Shown piece after piece: positions 56,369 through 64,000 of a stretch of DNA of 64,000 nucleotides (positions are counted from its first letter, which is position 1; the number at the start of each line of letters is the position of its first letter). Under the pieces are notes generated by a model. That model did no database searches. It saw only the letters and a list, made by a program, of their open reading frames with translations, and had not been told where the DNA came from. The translations under genes were made by a program, and so were the position numbers. This stretch comes from Amycolatopsis roodepoortensis (GTDB taxonomy: Bacteria > Actinomycetota > Actinomycetes > Mycobacteriales > Pseudonocardiaceae): NCBI RefSeq assembly GCF_014873915.1, contig NZ_JADBEJ010000008.1, positions 744,001 to 808,000 of the forward strand, read 5' to 3'.

Positions 56369-57196
56369 GTGGTGTCGCAACGAGGCCGGCGCACCCGGGT
56401 GACACCGGACGCCGACAACGCGCCCACCGCGGAGATGCCGGCCGTCGAGGCCACCGCCGAACCGGAAGCGGTCCGCGCGAAGTCGATCCCCGAAGCCGCC
56501 GTCGCCCGCCTCGCCGTGTACCTCCGTGTCCTCTCCGGGCTGGCCGAGCAGGGCGCGACGACGATCTCCAGCGAGGAGCTCTCGCAGGCCGCGGGCGTCA
56601 ACTCCGCGAAACTGCGCAAGGACCTGTCCTACCTCGGCTCCTACGGCACCCGCGGCGTCGGCTACGACGTCCAGGTCCTGGTCAGCCAGATCGAGCGGAT
56701 CCTCGGCCTGACCCGCAAGCACAAGGTCGCCGTGGTCGGGATCGGTAACCTCGGGCACGCGCTGGCCAACTACGGCGGGTTCCCCGGCCGCGGGTTCCCG
56801 GTCGAGGCGCTGTTCGACCTCGACCCGGATCTGGTCGGCGTCCCGGTCGGCGGCCTCCCGGTCTCACATCTCGACGAGATCCCCAAAGTCTGCGCCGAAC
56901 GGCAGATCTCCATCGGCGTCATCGCCACTCCGCCCACCGCCGCGCAGTCGGTCTGCGACCGGCTCGTCGCAGGTGGCGTGCAGTGCATCCTGAATTTCGC
57001 CCCGGTCGTGCTGCAGGTTCCGGCACATATCGAGGTTCGCAAGGTCGATCTCGCGGTCGAGCTGCAGATCCTGTCGTTCCACGTCGCTCGTCGCGCCGAT
57101 CTGGCCGCTAACGGCAACGGCGGAGGGGACAGTGGCCCCGGGGGCGCCGAGAATGGCAGCGTGAACGGCCACGGCAACGGAATGGTGGTGCGCTGA
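56369..57196 (+). CDS. rex: redox-sensing transcriptional repressor Rex
   Basis: 275 residues from a GTG. Winged helix (about 35-95: EELSQAAGVNSAKLRKDLSY, GTRGVGYDVQVLV) and NADH-binding Rossmann domain (VVGIGNLGHALANY, about 119-132), with a domain-swapped C-terminal helix (LAVELQILSFHVARR). Rex leaves DNA when NADH/NAD+ rises. It lies 1 bp before hemA, so heme synthesis is tied to redox state, as in Streptomyces. The N- and C-terminal tails are low complexity. Confidence 0.95.
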   Translation: MVSQRGRRTRVTPDADNAPTAEMPAVEATAEPEAVRAKSIPEAAVARLAVYLRVLSGLAEQGATTISSEELSQAAGVNSAKLRKDLSYLGSYGTRGVGYDVQVLVSQIERILGLTRKHKVAVVGIGNLGHALANYGGFPGRGFPVEALFDLDPDLVGVPVGGLPVSHLDEIPKVCAERQISIGVIATPPTAAQSVCDRLVAGGVQCILNFAPVVLQVPAHIEVRKVDLAVELQILSFHVARRADLAANGNGGGDSGPGGAENGSVNGHGNGMVVR

Positions 57197-57197
57197 A

Positions 57198-58595
57198 ATG
57201 AGCGTGTTGGCGGTCGGGCTCTCGCACCGCAGTGCCGAGCTGAGCACCCTGGAGCGCGTCGCGGTCCCCGCGACCGACGTGACCAAGGTGCTCCATGAGC
57301 TGCAGCAGGCCGAGCACGTCAGCGAGGCGATCCTGGTCTCGACCTGCAACCGCATCGAGGTCTACGCCGTCGTCGAGACCTTCCACGGCGGCCTCAACGA
57401 CGTTTCCGACGTGCTCGCCCGCCAGGCCGGGATGCAGCCCGCGGACCTCTACGACTCGCTGTACGTGCACTACGCGGGCGCCGCGATCGAGCACCTGTTC
57501 TCCGTCACCTCGGGGCTGGACTCGATGGTCGTCGGCGAGACGCAGATCCTCGGCCAGATCCGCTCCTCCTACGCCACCGCGCGGGGGGCGGGCACGGTCG
57601 GCCGCACGCTGCACGAGCTGATCCAGACCACGCTGCGCGTCGGCAAACGCGTCCACACCGAGACCGGGCTCGACCAGCTGGGCGCGTCGGTGGTCTCCGA
57701 GGCGCTGGCCGCCGCGGGCGACATCGCCGGCAAGCACGCGCTGATCGTCGGCGCCGGATCGATGGGCGCGCTGACCGCTTCCCAGCTGCGCAAATCCGGG
57801 ATCGGCGAGATCACCATCGCCAACCGCACCGAGGCGAGGGCCGCCCGCCTCGCCGCCGCGAGCGTCGAGCAGGGAGTGCCCGCCAAGGCCGTCCAGATGA
57901 GCGGGATCGCGGACGCGGTCGCCGAGGCGGACGTCGTCGTCTGCTGCACCGGCGCGCAGGCCGCGGTCTTCACCGCCGCGCACGTCCCGGCCCGCGCCGG
58001 GCGCCCGCTGGTCGTCTGCGACCTCGGCCTCCCGCGCGACGTCGACCACGACGTCGCCGAGCTGGCCGACGTCACCGTGGTCGATCTCGAGACCATCCAG
58101 CGCCGCATGCGGGATGCGGGCACCCCGACCACCGAACGGCAGACCGCGAAGGCCACCGGCATCGTTCTCGACGAGGTGCGCGAGTACCTCGCCGGCCAGC
58201 GCAGCGCCGAGGTCACCCCGACGGTGACGGCGCTGCGGCGCCGGGCGGCAGAGGTGGTCGACGCAGAGCTGCTGCGGCTGGACAACCGCCTGCCGGATCT
58301 CGAACCCGGGGTCCGCGAGGAGGTCGGCCGCACGGTCCGCCGCGTGGTCGACAAGCTGCTCCACGGGCCGACGGTGCGGGTCAAGCAGCTGGCCGCCGAG
58401 ACGGCCGACACCGATTACGCCAACGCGCTGCGCGAGCTCTTCTGTCTCGACCCGCAGGCGCCCGCCGCGGTGGCGAGTCCCACCGCGCCGAAGGGTGCCG
58501 GCGGTGAGCGCGGCCCGATCCCGCCTTCGGGAAACGACGCGTCGCGCGCGCTCCGGCCGGAGGCCCCGCTATCGCGACGGCGGGGCGCCGAGTAA
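57198..58595 (+). CDS. hemA: glutamyl-tRNA reductase
   Basis: 465 residues. The catalytic Cys50 is in LVSTCNRIEVYAV; SGLDSMVVGETQILGQIRSS (about 109-128) and the NADPH loop LIVGAGSMGALTASQL (about 181-196) follow. It makes glutamate-1-semialdehyde, the first committed step of the C5 tetrapyrrole route. It directly follows rex and precedes hemC by 85 bp. The C-terminal about 45 residues are low complexity and Pro/Arg-rich. Confidence 0.97.
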   Translation: MSVLAVGLSHRSAELSTLERVAVPATDVTKVLHELQQAEHVSEAILVSTCNRIEVYAVVETFHGGLNDVSDVLARQAGMQPADLYDSLYVHYAGAAIEHLFSVTSGLDSMVVGETQILGQIRSSYATARGAGTVGRTLHELIQTTLRVGKRVHTETGLDQLGASVVSEALAAAGDIAGKHALIVGAGSMGALTASQLRKSGIGEITIANRTEARAARLAAASVEQGVPAKAVQMSGIADAVAEADVVVCCTGAQAAVFTAAHVPARAGRPLVVCDLGLPRDVDHDVAELADVTVVDLETIQRRMRDAGTPTTERQTAKATGIVLDEVREYLAGQRSAEVTPTVTALRRRAAEVVDAELLRLDNRLPDLEPGVREEVGRTVRRVVDKLLHGPTVRVKQLAAETADTDYANALRELFCLDPQAPAAVASPTAPKGAGGERGPIPPSGNDASRALRPEAPLSRRRGAE

Positions 58596-58680
58596 TGACA
58601 AGCGAGTTCCAAGTGCACGGGCGCCCTGGCGGCGCGATCGCGGTCGCGCGCCGCACCGCGAAAAAGGACAGTGATCATCA

Positions 58681-59628
58681 GTGAGCAGAGTCATCCGCAT
58701 CGGGACGCGCGGCAGCAAACTCGCCCTCGCGCAGACCGGCACCGTCGCCGACGCCCTGCGCGCCACCGGGGCCGAGGTCGAGCTCGTCACCGTGACGACC
58801 CCTGGCGACAAATCGTCCGCGCCGATCCCGACGATCGGGGTCGGCGTCTTCACTTCCGCGCTGCGCGAAGCCTTGCTGCGCGAGGAAGTGGACGTCATCG
58901 TGCACTCGTACAAGGACCTGCCGACGAAGCCGGAGCCGGGCATCACGCTCGCCGCCGTGCCGCCCCGCGAGGACCCGCGCGACGCGCTGATCGCCCGTGA
59001 CGGGCTGACGCTGGGCGAGCTCCCGCCCGGCTCGACCGTCGGCACCGGCTCGCCGCGGCGGACCGCGCAGCTGCGCGCACTCGGTCTCGGTTTGGAAATC
59101 GTGCCGATCCGAGGCAATATCGACACCCGCATGCGCAAGGTGAGCGACGGAGAGCTGGACGCCGTCGTCCTGGCGCGTGCCGGACTGGCCAGGATCGGCC
59201 GGGCGGAGGAGATCACCGAGACCCTCGACCCGATCCAGATGCTGCCCGCGCCCGCACAGGGCGCGCTGGCGGTGGAGTGCCGGACCGGTGACGTGGACAT
59301 CGAGCACCTGCTCGGGTCCACAGTGGACGATGAAGGCACCCGTGCCGTGGCGACCGCCGAACGGGCGTTGCTCGCGGCGCTGGAGGCCGGGTGCAGCGCA
59401 CCGGTCGGAGCGCTGGCGGAGATCGTCGAGGACCTGGACGCCGAAGGGCGGGTCGTCGAGCGGATCTCGTTGCGGGGCACCGCCGCCGTCGAAGGGGACG
59501 GGGACGCGGTCGACATGGTGCGCGCTTCCGCGCTCGCCGACAAGAACGAAGCCGATCAGCTCGGCCGGACACTGGCCGCCGAGCTGCTCGACCTGGGGGC
59601 CGGCGCGCTGTCCGGCCCCGCCCAGTGA
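58681..59628 (+). CDS. hemC: hydroxymethylbilane synthase
   Basis: 315 residues from a GTG. IGTRGSKLALAQT at the start, VHSYKDLPTKPEPG (about 77-90), TGSPRRTAQLRALG, and the dipyrromethane-cofactor Cys238 in EAGCSAPVGALAE. It polymerises four porphobilinogens. hemD follows by 60 bp. Confidence 0.97.
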   Translation: MSRVIRIGTRGSKLALAQTGTVADALRATGAEVELVTVTTPGDKSSAPIPTIGVGVFTSALREALLREEVDVIVHSYKDLPTKPEPGITLAAVPPREDPRDALIARDGLTLGELPPGSTVGTGSPRRTAQLRALGLGLEIVPIRGNIDTRMRKVSDGELDAVVLARAGLARIGRAEEITETLDPIQMLPAPAQGALAVECRTGDVDIEHLLGSTVDDEGTRAVATAERALLAALEAGCSAPVGALAEIVEDLDAEGRVVERISLRGTAAVEGDGDAVDMVRASALADKNEADQLGRTLAAELLDLGAGALSGPAQ

Positions 59629-59688
59629 GTCAGAACGTTGAAGGTAGGGCCGCGCTCGACTGCGGCCGCTCAAGAGGAGAACGCACAG

Positions 59689-61221
59689 ATGACCCCCGCG
59701 CGTAAGACCACCGGGCGTGTCGCCTTCGTGGGCTCGGGCCCCGGTGACGCCGGTCTGCTGACCGTCCGCGCTCAGGAGCTGCTCGCCAAGGCCGAGGTCG
59801 TGGTGACCGATCCGGACGTCCCTGCCGGCGTCCTGGCCTTCGCCGCCGAAGGCGCCGAAGTGCGCCCCGCCGTCGGCGAGGCCACCGAGGTCGCCAAGGA
59901 CCTGGTGAACGAGGCCAAGGCCGGACGGCTGGTGCTCCGGCTCATCGCCGGTGACCCGCTGACCCAGCCCGCCGTCGTCGCCGAGGTGCAGGCCGTTTCC
60001 CGGACCAGCGCCGTGTTCGACATCATCCCGGGCGTCTCGCCCGGCGCGGCCGTCCCGGCGTACGCCGGTGTCGCTCTCGGTGGCACGCACACCGAGGTTG
60101 ACGTCCGCGGCGACGTCGAATGGGCCGCCCTGGCCGCCACCCCCGGCCCGATCGTGCTGCACGCGACGTCGGCGCACCTGGCCGAGGCCGCGTCCGCGCT
60201 GACCGAGCACGGGCTGGCGCCGACCACCCCGGTCGCGGTGACGTCCAACGGCACCATCAACACCCAGCGCACCCTGGACACCACGCTGGCCACCGTCGCG
60301 AACGAGGCGGGCGAGCTCGTCGGCCCGCTCATCGTGACCATCGGGCAGGCCGTCGGCCAGCGCTCGAAGCTGTCGTGGTGGGAGTCGCGCGCGCTGTACG
60401 GCTGGAAGGTCCTGGTGCCGCGCACCAAGGAGCAGGCCGGTGAGATGGCGGAGCGGCTTCGCGGCCACGGCGCCACCTCGCACGAGGTCCCGACCATCTC
60501 GGTCGAGCCGCCGCGCAGCCCCGCGCAGATGGAGCGTTCGGTCAAGGGTCTGGTCGACGGCCGCTACCAGTGGATCGTCTTCACCTCGACCAACGCCGTC
60601 CGCGCGGTGTGGGAGAAGTTCGAGGAGTTCGGCCTCGACGCCCGCGCGTTCTCGGGCGTGAAGATCGCCTGCGTCGGCGAATCGACGGCCGCGAAGGTGC
60701 GCTCCTTCGGCATCATCCCCGAGCTGATCCCGGAGGGCGAGCAGTCCTCGGAGGGCCTCCTCGCCGAGTTCCCGCCGTACGACGACGTCCTCGACCCGGT
60801 CGACCGCGTGCTGCTGCCGCGGGCGGACATCGCCACCGAGACCCTTTCGGCCGGCCTACGCGAACGCGGCTGGGAGATCGACGACGTGACCGCGTACCGC
60901 ACGGTGCGCGCCGCGCCGCCGCCCGCCGAGACCCGCGAGATGATCAAGACCGGCGGTTTCGACGCGGTCTGCTTCACCTCGTCCTCGACCGTGCGGAACC
61001 TCGTCGGCATCGCCGGCAAGCCGCACACCCGCACGCTGGTCGCGTGCATCGGCCCGAAGACCGCGGAGACCGCCGTGGAGTTCGGGCTGCGGGTCGACGT
61101 CCAGCCCGAGAAGGCCGACGTCCCGCACCTGGTCGACGCGCTCGCCGAGCACGCCGCCCGGCTCCGTGCCGAAGGCGCGCTTCCGCCGCCTCGCAAGGCG
61201 AAGCGGGCCCGCCGCTCCTGA
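59689..61221 (+). CDS. hemD: bifunctional uroporphyrinogen-III C-methyltransferase / uroporphyrinogen-III synthase
   Basis: 510 residues from the ATG at 59689 (AGAGGAG upstream). The N-terminal SUMT-like domain (about 1-245) has FVGSGPGDAGLLTVRAQELL, but the D-x-L-V-x-x-E region is altered (VVTDPDVPAGVL). The C-terminal HemD domain (about 250-510) has VLVPRTKEQAGEMAERL, TSTNAVRAVWEKFEEF and FTSSSTVRNLVG. This fusion is usual in actinobacteria. Whether the methyltransferase half is active is unclear. A perfect 27-bp family hairpin follows by 11 bp, so hemB is transcribed separately. Confidence 0.93.
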   Translation: MTPARKTTGRVAFVGSGPGDAGLLTVRAQELLAKAEVVVTDPDVPAGVLAFAAEGAEVRPAVGEATEVAKDLVNEAKAGRLVLRLIAGDPLTQPAVVAEVQAVSRTSAVFDIIPGVSPGAAVPAYAGVALGGTHTEVDVRGDVEWAALAATPGPIVLHATSAHLAEAASALTEHGLAPTTPVAVTSNGTINTQRTLDTTLATVANEAGELVGPLIVTIGQAVGQRSKLSWWESRALYGWKVLVPRTKEQAGEMAERLRGHGATSHEVPTISVEPPRSPAQMERSVKGLVDGRYQWIVFTSTNAVRAVWEKFEEFGLDARAFSGVKIACVGESTAAKVRSFGIIPELIPEGEQSSEGLLAEFPPYDDVLDPVDRVLLPRADIATETLSAGLRERGWEIDDVTAYRTVRAAPPPAETREMIKTGGFDAVCFTSSSTVRNLVGIAGKPHTRTLVACIGPKTAETAVEFGLRVDVQPEKADVPHLVDALAEHAARLRAEGALPPPRKAKRARRS

Positions 61222-61231
61222 CGGTCGCTTT

Positions 61232-61290
61232 AAGTACGTGAAGGCCCCCTTCACTGCGCTAGACGCAGTGAAGGGGGCCTTCACGTACTT
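61232..61290. repeat. GAAGGCCCCC-family hairpin, copy 4
   Basis: Perfect 27-nt arms 61232-61258 and 61264-61290, loop CTAGA. It differs from the copy at 24108 by one base in the arms and sits 11 bp after the hemD stop. Confidence 0.88.
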
Positions 61291-61361
61291 GGGGCAGCTT
61301 CGCCGCGTGGGTAGTGGCCGGTCATAGCGTCGGTGATTCCGGCAGTCGCGGGGGAGTGATC

Positions 61362-61688
61362 ATGAAATCTCTCGTTCTCGCCGTCGCCGCCCTGGGTGCC
61401 GTGGCCTCGGATTTCCGGGTATGGCGGGCGCCGCCACCCCCTTCGAGGTCTGCACTCCGGCCGGTTGCGCGGTCCAAGGTGTCCGACAGTTCTCCCGTCT
61501 CCGCCCTCACCGTGTGGTTCACCGAGTCCCCGGTGGGCAGGAGGCTCCAGGCCGTCGTCGATGACGGGGCGAGATGGATCGATGCCGGGTTGTCGACCGG
61601 TGCGACCCGCTTGGTTCTGTTGAGGGTGTGTGGAAATAGGGACGTTGAGTGTCCCTATTTCCACACACCCCTCCTGAACCGGTCGTGA
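61362..61688 (+). pseudogene. possible decayed small secreted-protein gene
   Basis: ATG at 61362 starts a good signal-peptide core (MKSLVLAVAALGAVA), but the frame then loses sense. A different frame from 61421 reads MAGAATPFEVCTPAGCAVQG, a plausible cleavage site and Cys pair, and the first frame resumes with SALTVWFTESPVGRRLQAVV. Two frameshifts would restore one exported protein. The stop lies after the 61625 hairpin. Low confidence; it may be non-coding. Confidence 0.3.
61625..61671. terminator. perfect 20-bp hairpin
   Basis: Arms 61625-61644 and 61652-61671 (GTGTGTGGAAATAGGGAC core) with 7-nt loop GTTGAGT; notably A/T-rich for this genome. Confidence 0.7.
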
Positions 61689-61706
61689 CAGGGACGGTCG
61701 CGCCGG

Positions 61707-61751
61707 ACTGTGTGGATTTCAGGTCATCCAACGCACCGAAATCCACACAGT
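61707..61751. terminator. 14-bp hairpin before the Nramp-like gene end
   Basis: ACTGTGTGGATTTC (61707-61720) pairs with 61738-61751 around a 17-nt loop, 43 bp beyond the stop of the minus-strand gene at 61795. It shares the TGTGTGGA string with the preceding hairpin. Confidence 0.6.
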
Positions 61752-61794
61752 GACACAGTGAAGGACGCGGTCCGGCACCGCGCCAGAACACGGT

Positions 61795-63081
61795 TCAGCT
61801 GAAGAACTTCACGACCTCCGTGTACGCCAGGTACGCGAACATCGCCAGGCACACGACCAGCAGCCCGTTCGAAAGCCACCGCGAGCGTCCTTCCCGTGGC
61901 ACCCGCGAAGTGTTCAGCAGCACCAGCAGGGTCGCCGCCAGGAACGGCATGAACAACGCGCCCAGCACGCCGTAGATCACGGTGAGCTGGAAGGGCTGGT
62001 CCAGGAACAGCAACGCCATCGGCGGGAAGGTCAGCCACAGCACGTATCCCCGGTACGCGGCACTGCGCTCGCCGGCCTTCTTCTCGTACGTCTCAACGCT
62101 TTCCGTCGCGTCCTTGGGCAGCCGCAGGATGCGCCACCAGTCCGCGAAGAGCAGGCTCACGCCGTGCCAGACGCCGATCACCGACGTGAACGAAACGGCG
62201 AAGAAGCCGATGAGGAACGGGATCCGCGCCCATTGCCCGTAATCCGCGGCGAGGGTGTCGCCGAGGAACAGCAGGCCCTTGTCGCCCGAGATGATCTTCT
62301 GGCCCATCAGCAGTTCCGCGCCGACGATCAGCATGGCGATCACGAAGATCCCGGTCATGACGTACCCGACGGCGTTGTCCGTGCGCATCATCGGGAGCCA
62401 CTTCGACGAGCGCCAGCCCTTCGCGAGCGTCCAGTAGCCGTACGCCGCCATGGTGATCGTGCCGCCGACGCCGCCGACCAGGCCGAGGACGTAGACGAGC
62501 GAGCCGTCGGGAAGGGTCGGGACGGCGCCCTTGAACAGTTCGGCGAAGTTCGGCACGACGAGGATCGCGGTCCCGACCACGGTCACGAACATGACGCCGA
62601 CCAGGACGGTCATCAGTTTCTCGATGATCGCGTAGCGCCCGAACCACACCAGCGCGAAACCGAGCAGGCCGCAGATCATCGCCCAGTACCGCACCGAAAT
62701 CGCGGGGAAGAGCGCGTTCAGCGGCAGGCCGGACGCGGACATCGCGGTCGCGCCGTAGACGAAGCCCCAGATCACCGCGTAGATCCCGAAGTAGATCAGC
62801 GCCCAGATCCCCAGCGTCCGCCAGCCGGACAGGATCGTCCGGCCCGAGGTCAGATGCCAGCGGCCGACGGCTTCGGCCAGCGCGAGTTTGAAGATCGTGC
62901 CGACGAGTACCGCCCACAGCAGCGTGTACCCGAAGCGCGATCCGGCCACCATCGTCGCGACGAGGTCGCCCGCGCCGACGCCGGTCGCCGCGGCCATGAT
63001 CCCTGGCCCGACCTGGCGCAGCCGTGCGCGCCAGCCGACGGGCGGTTCTTCCAGTTGGTCGGTCACCGTTGAGCTCGACAT
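61795..63081 (-). CDS. Nramp-family transporter lacking canonical metal motifs
   Basis: 428 residues from the ATG at 63081 (a GTG at 63105 is also possible). Eleven or so TM helices with Nramp spacing: VGPGIMAAATGVGAGDLVAT in TM1 and GTITMAAYGYWTLAKGW in TM6. In true Mn/Fe carriers TM1 has D-P-G-N and TM6 M-P-H; here these are G-A-G-D and A-Y-G-Y. The substrate may therefore not be Mn2+ or Fe2+. It lies on the opposite strand between hemD and hemB, divergent from hemB, so an iron/heme link is tempting but unproven. Confidence 0.85.
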   Translation of the reverse strand: MSSSTVTDQLEEPPVGWRARLRQVGPGIMAAATGVGAGDLVATMVAGSRFGYTLLWAVLVGTIFKLALAEAVGRWHLTSGRTILSGWRTLGIWALIYFGIYAVIWGFVYGATAMSASGLPLNALFPAISVRYWAMICGLLGFALVWFGRYAIIEKLMTVLVGVMFVTVVGTAILVVPNFAELFKGAVPTLPDGSLVYVLGLVGGVGGTITMAAYGYWTLAKGWRSSKWLPMMRTDNAVGYVMTGIFVIAMLIVGAELLMGQKIISGDKGLLFLGDTLAADYGQWARIPFLIGFFAVSFTSVIGVWHGVSLLFADWWRILRLPKDATESVETYEKKAGERSAAYRGYVLWLTFPPMALLFLDQPFQLTVIYGVLGALFMPFLAATLLVLLNTSRVPREGRSRWLSNGLLVVCLAMFAYLAYTEVVKFFS

Positions 63082-63202
63082 GCAGGGGAAGGTAACCCAC
63101 GTCACAGGGCGCGGGAATCGGACAAAGGTGACTCTTTACCGTTCCTTAGGAAAGGTTCGGCCGTTCACCGCCTCTCGAGCGGGCGGGAGTACCGTCGTAG
63201 GG

Positions 63203-64000
63203 GTGTTCCCCGAACATCGTCCCCGCAGGCTCCGTACCACTCCGGCCATGCGCAGGCTGGTCGGTGAGACGACGCTGCGCCCGCGCCAGCTGATCCTTCC
63301 CATGTTCGTGGCCGAGGGCGCCGACGCGCCCCGCCCGATCTCCAGCATGCCCGGGGTCGTCCAGCACACCCGCGACACGCTGCGCAAAGCCGCCGTCGAC
63401 GCGGTCAACGCCGGCGTCGGCGGCCTGATGCTGTTCGGCATCCCGAAGACGCGGGACGCCGAGGGCTCCGGCGCGATCGACCCGGACGGCATCCTCAACG
63501 TCGCCCTGCGCGACCTGAGGTCCGAGCTCGGCGACGCCACGGTCCTGATGGCGGACACGTGCCTCGACGAATTCACCGACCACGGCCACTGCGGCGTCCT
63601 CGACGCCGACGGCGGTGTCGACAACGACGCGACCCTGCGCGTGTACGCGGAAATGGGTCTGGCGCAGGCGGAGGCTGGGGCGCATCTGCTCGGCCCCAGC
63701 GGCATGATGGACGGCCAGGTCGGCGTCATCCGCGCCGCGCTCGACCGCGCCGGCCGGACGGACACCGGCATCCTCGCGTACTCGGCGAAGTTCGCCAGCG
63801 CGTTCTACGGCCCCTTCCGCGAGGCCGTCGATTCGCAGCTGAAGGGCGACCGGAAGACGTACCAGCAGGATCCGGGCAACGTGCGTGAAGCGCTGCGCGA
63901 GATCGAGCTGGACATCGCCGAGGGCGCCGACATGGTCATGGTCAAGCCCGCGCTGTCCTATCTGGACGTCATCAGGGCCGCCGCCGAGACGTCGACGGTT
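63203..64000 (+). CDS. hemB: delta-aminolevulinic acid dehydratase (porphobilinogen synthase), 3' cut by window
   Basis: 266 codons from the GTG at 63203, still open at the edge; full length is about 325. RPRQLILPMFVAEG (about 27-40), the metal site DTCLDEFTDHGHCG (about 118-131), Schiff-base Lys candidate in AYSAKFASAFYGPFRE (about 193-208), DMVMVKPALSYLD (second Lys). Two of three zinc-type Cys are present and the middle one is Asp, a common actinobacterial variant. It condenses two ALA to porphobilinogen, upstream of hemC. Confidence 0.95.
   Translation, partial: MFPEHRPRRLRTTPAMRRLVGETTLRPRQLILPMFVAEGADAPRPISSMPGVVQHTRDTLRKAAVDAVNAGVGGLMLFGIPKTRDAEGSGAIDPDGILNVALRDLRSELGDATVLMADTCLDEFTDHGHCGVLDADGGVDNDATLRVYAEMGLAQAEAGAHLLGPSGMMDGQVGVIRAALDRAGRTDTGILAYSAKFASAFYGPFREAVDSQLKGDRKTYQQDPGNVREALREIELDIAEGADMVMVKPALSYLDVIRAAAETSTV

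Noticed and set aside
1..64000. tRNA or rRNA genes, prophage, antibiotic biosynthetic cluster
   Set aside because: No cloverleaf with T-loop GGTTCGA context, no phage structural genes and no PKS/NRPS modules were recognised.

Overview
The window is high-GC (about 70%) actinobacterial chromosome with many GTG starts and 4-nt stop/start overlaps. It most resembles a Pseudonocardiaceae genome, probably Amycolatopsis or a close relative. From about 18.1 kb to the right edge the gene order follows, as I remember it, the Mycobacterium tuberculosis Rv0474-Rv0512 segment: XRE regulator, HbhA, DUF2516, then DUF2505, murB, L,D-transpeptidase, mshA, YbjN protein, gpmA, senX3-regX3, ppx, a Pro-rich membrane protein, a sugar-phosphate isomerase fold protein, a thioesterase, proC, an excisionase-type HTH, bS22, an epimerase, an acyltransferase, a SerB-like HAD, a glutaredoxin and hemA-hemC-hemD-hemB. 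Into this core the strain carries features known from Streptomyces: rex directly before hemA, and a BldN-like sigma factor with an RsbN-like membrane partner.

Left part (1-18 kb) is accessory. It holds a truncated dehalogenase-like hydrolase divergent from a CGNR zinc-finger regulator, an amidase-TetR-MpaB operon divergent from a PLP desulfhydrase, a PP2C-like phosphatase, an HTH/Clp-N pair, a MocR regulator divergent from YczE, a secreted low-complexity protein divergent from an ECF-like sigma factor, an aminotransferase, DUF445, a second CGNR protein, a VOC protein, two zinc-ribbon proteins and an isoaspartate-methyltransferase-like enzyme. Several divergent promoters carry clean dyads that look like operators.

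Middle (18-36 kb): HbhA operon; a YbaK-like deacylase coupled to an atypical aromatic amino acid lyase; an OpuB-type osmolyte transporter without an ATPase gene; oxidoreductases; purU-DedA; murB and an L,D-transpeptidase; mycothiol synthesis (mshA). A strong candidate for the actinobacterial 6C small RNA lies at about 35.8-36.0 kb on the minus strand. A 159-bp palindromic MITE-like element flanked by CTAG abuts purU.

Right part (36-64 kb): glycolysis (gpmA), the phosphate two-component system, proline synthesis, lipid and envelope enzymes, the BldN/RsbN pair, an acyl-CoA ligase, a membrane molybdoenzyme, then the Rex-controlled tetrapyrrole genes. hemB is cut by the right edge; an Nramp-like transporter is inserted on the opposite strand between hemD and hemB.

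The most striking unexplained signal is in the gaps between genes. Several families of near-identical long hairpins recur, most starting 5-14 nt after a stop codon: a GAAGGCCCCC family (4 copies), a GCGAAAGTGGC family (3 copies, with compensatory changes), 21-bp-period direct/inverted arrays of GTAACTCGCGTG (3 loci), and an AGAGGAC family (4 copies). They behave like repeat-derived terminators. I saw no tRNA, rRNA, CRISPR array, prophage or biosynthetic megasynthase in the window.
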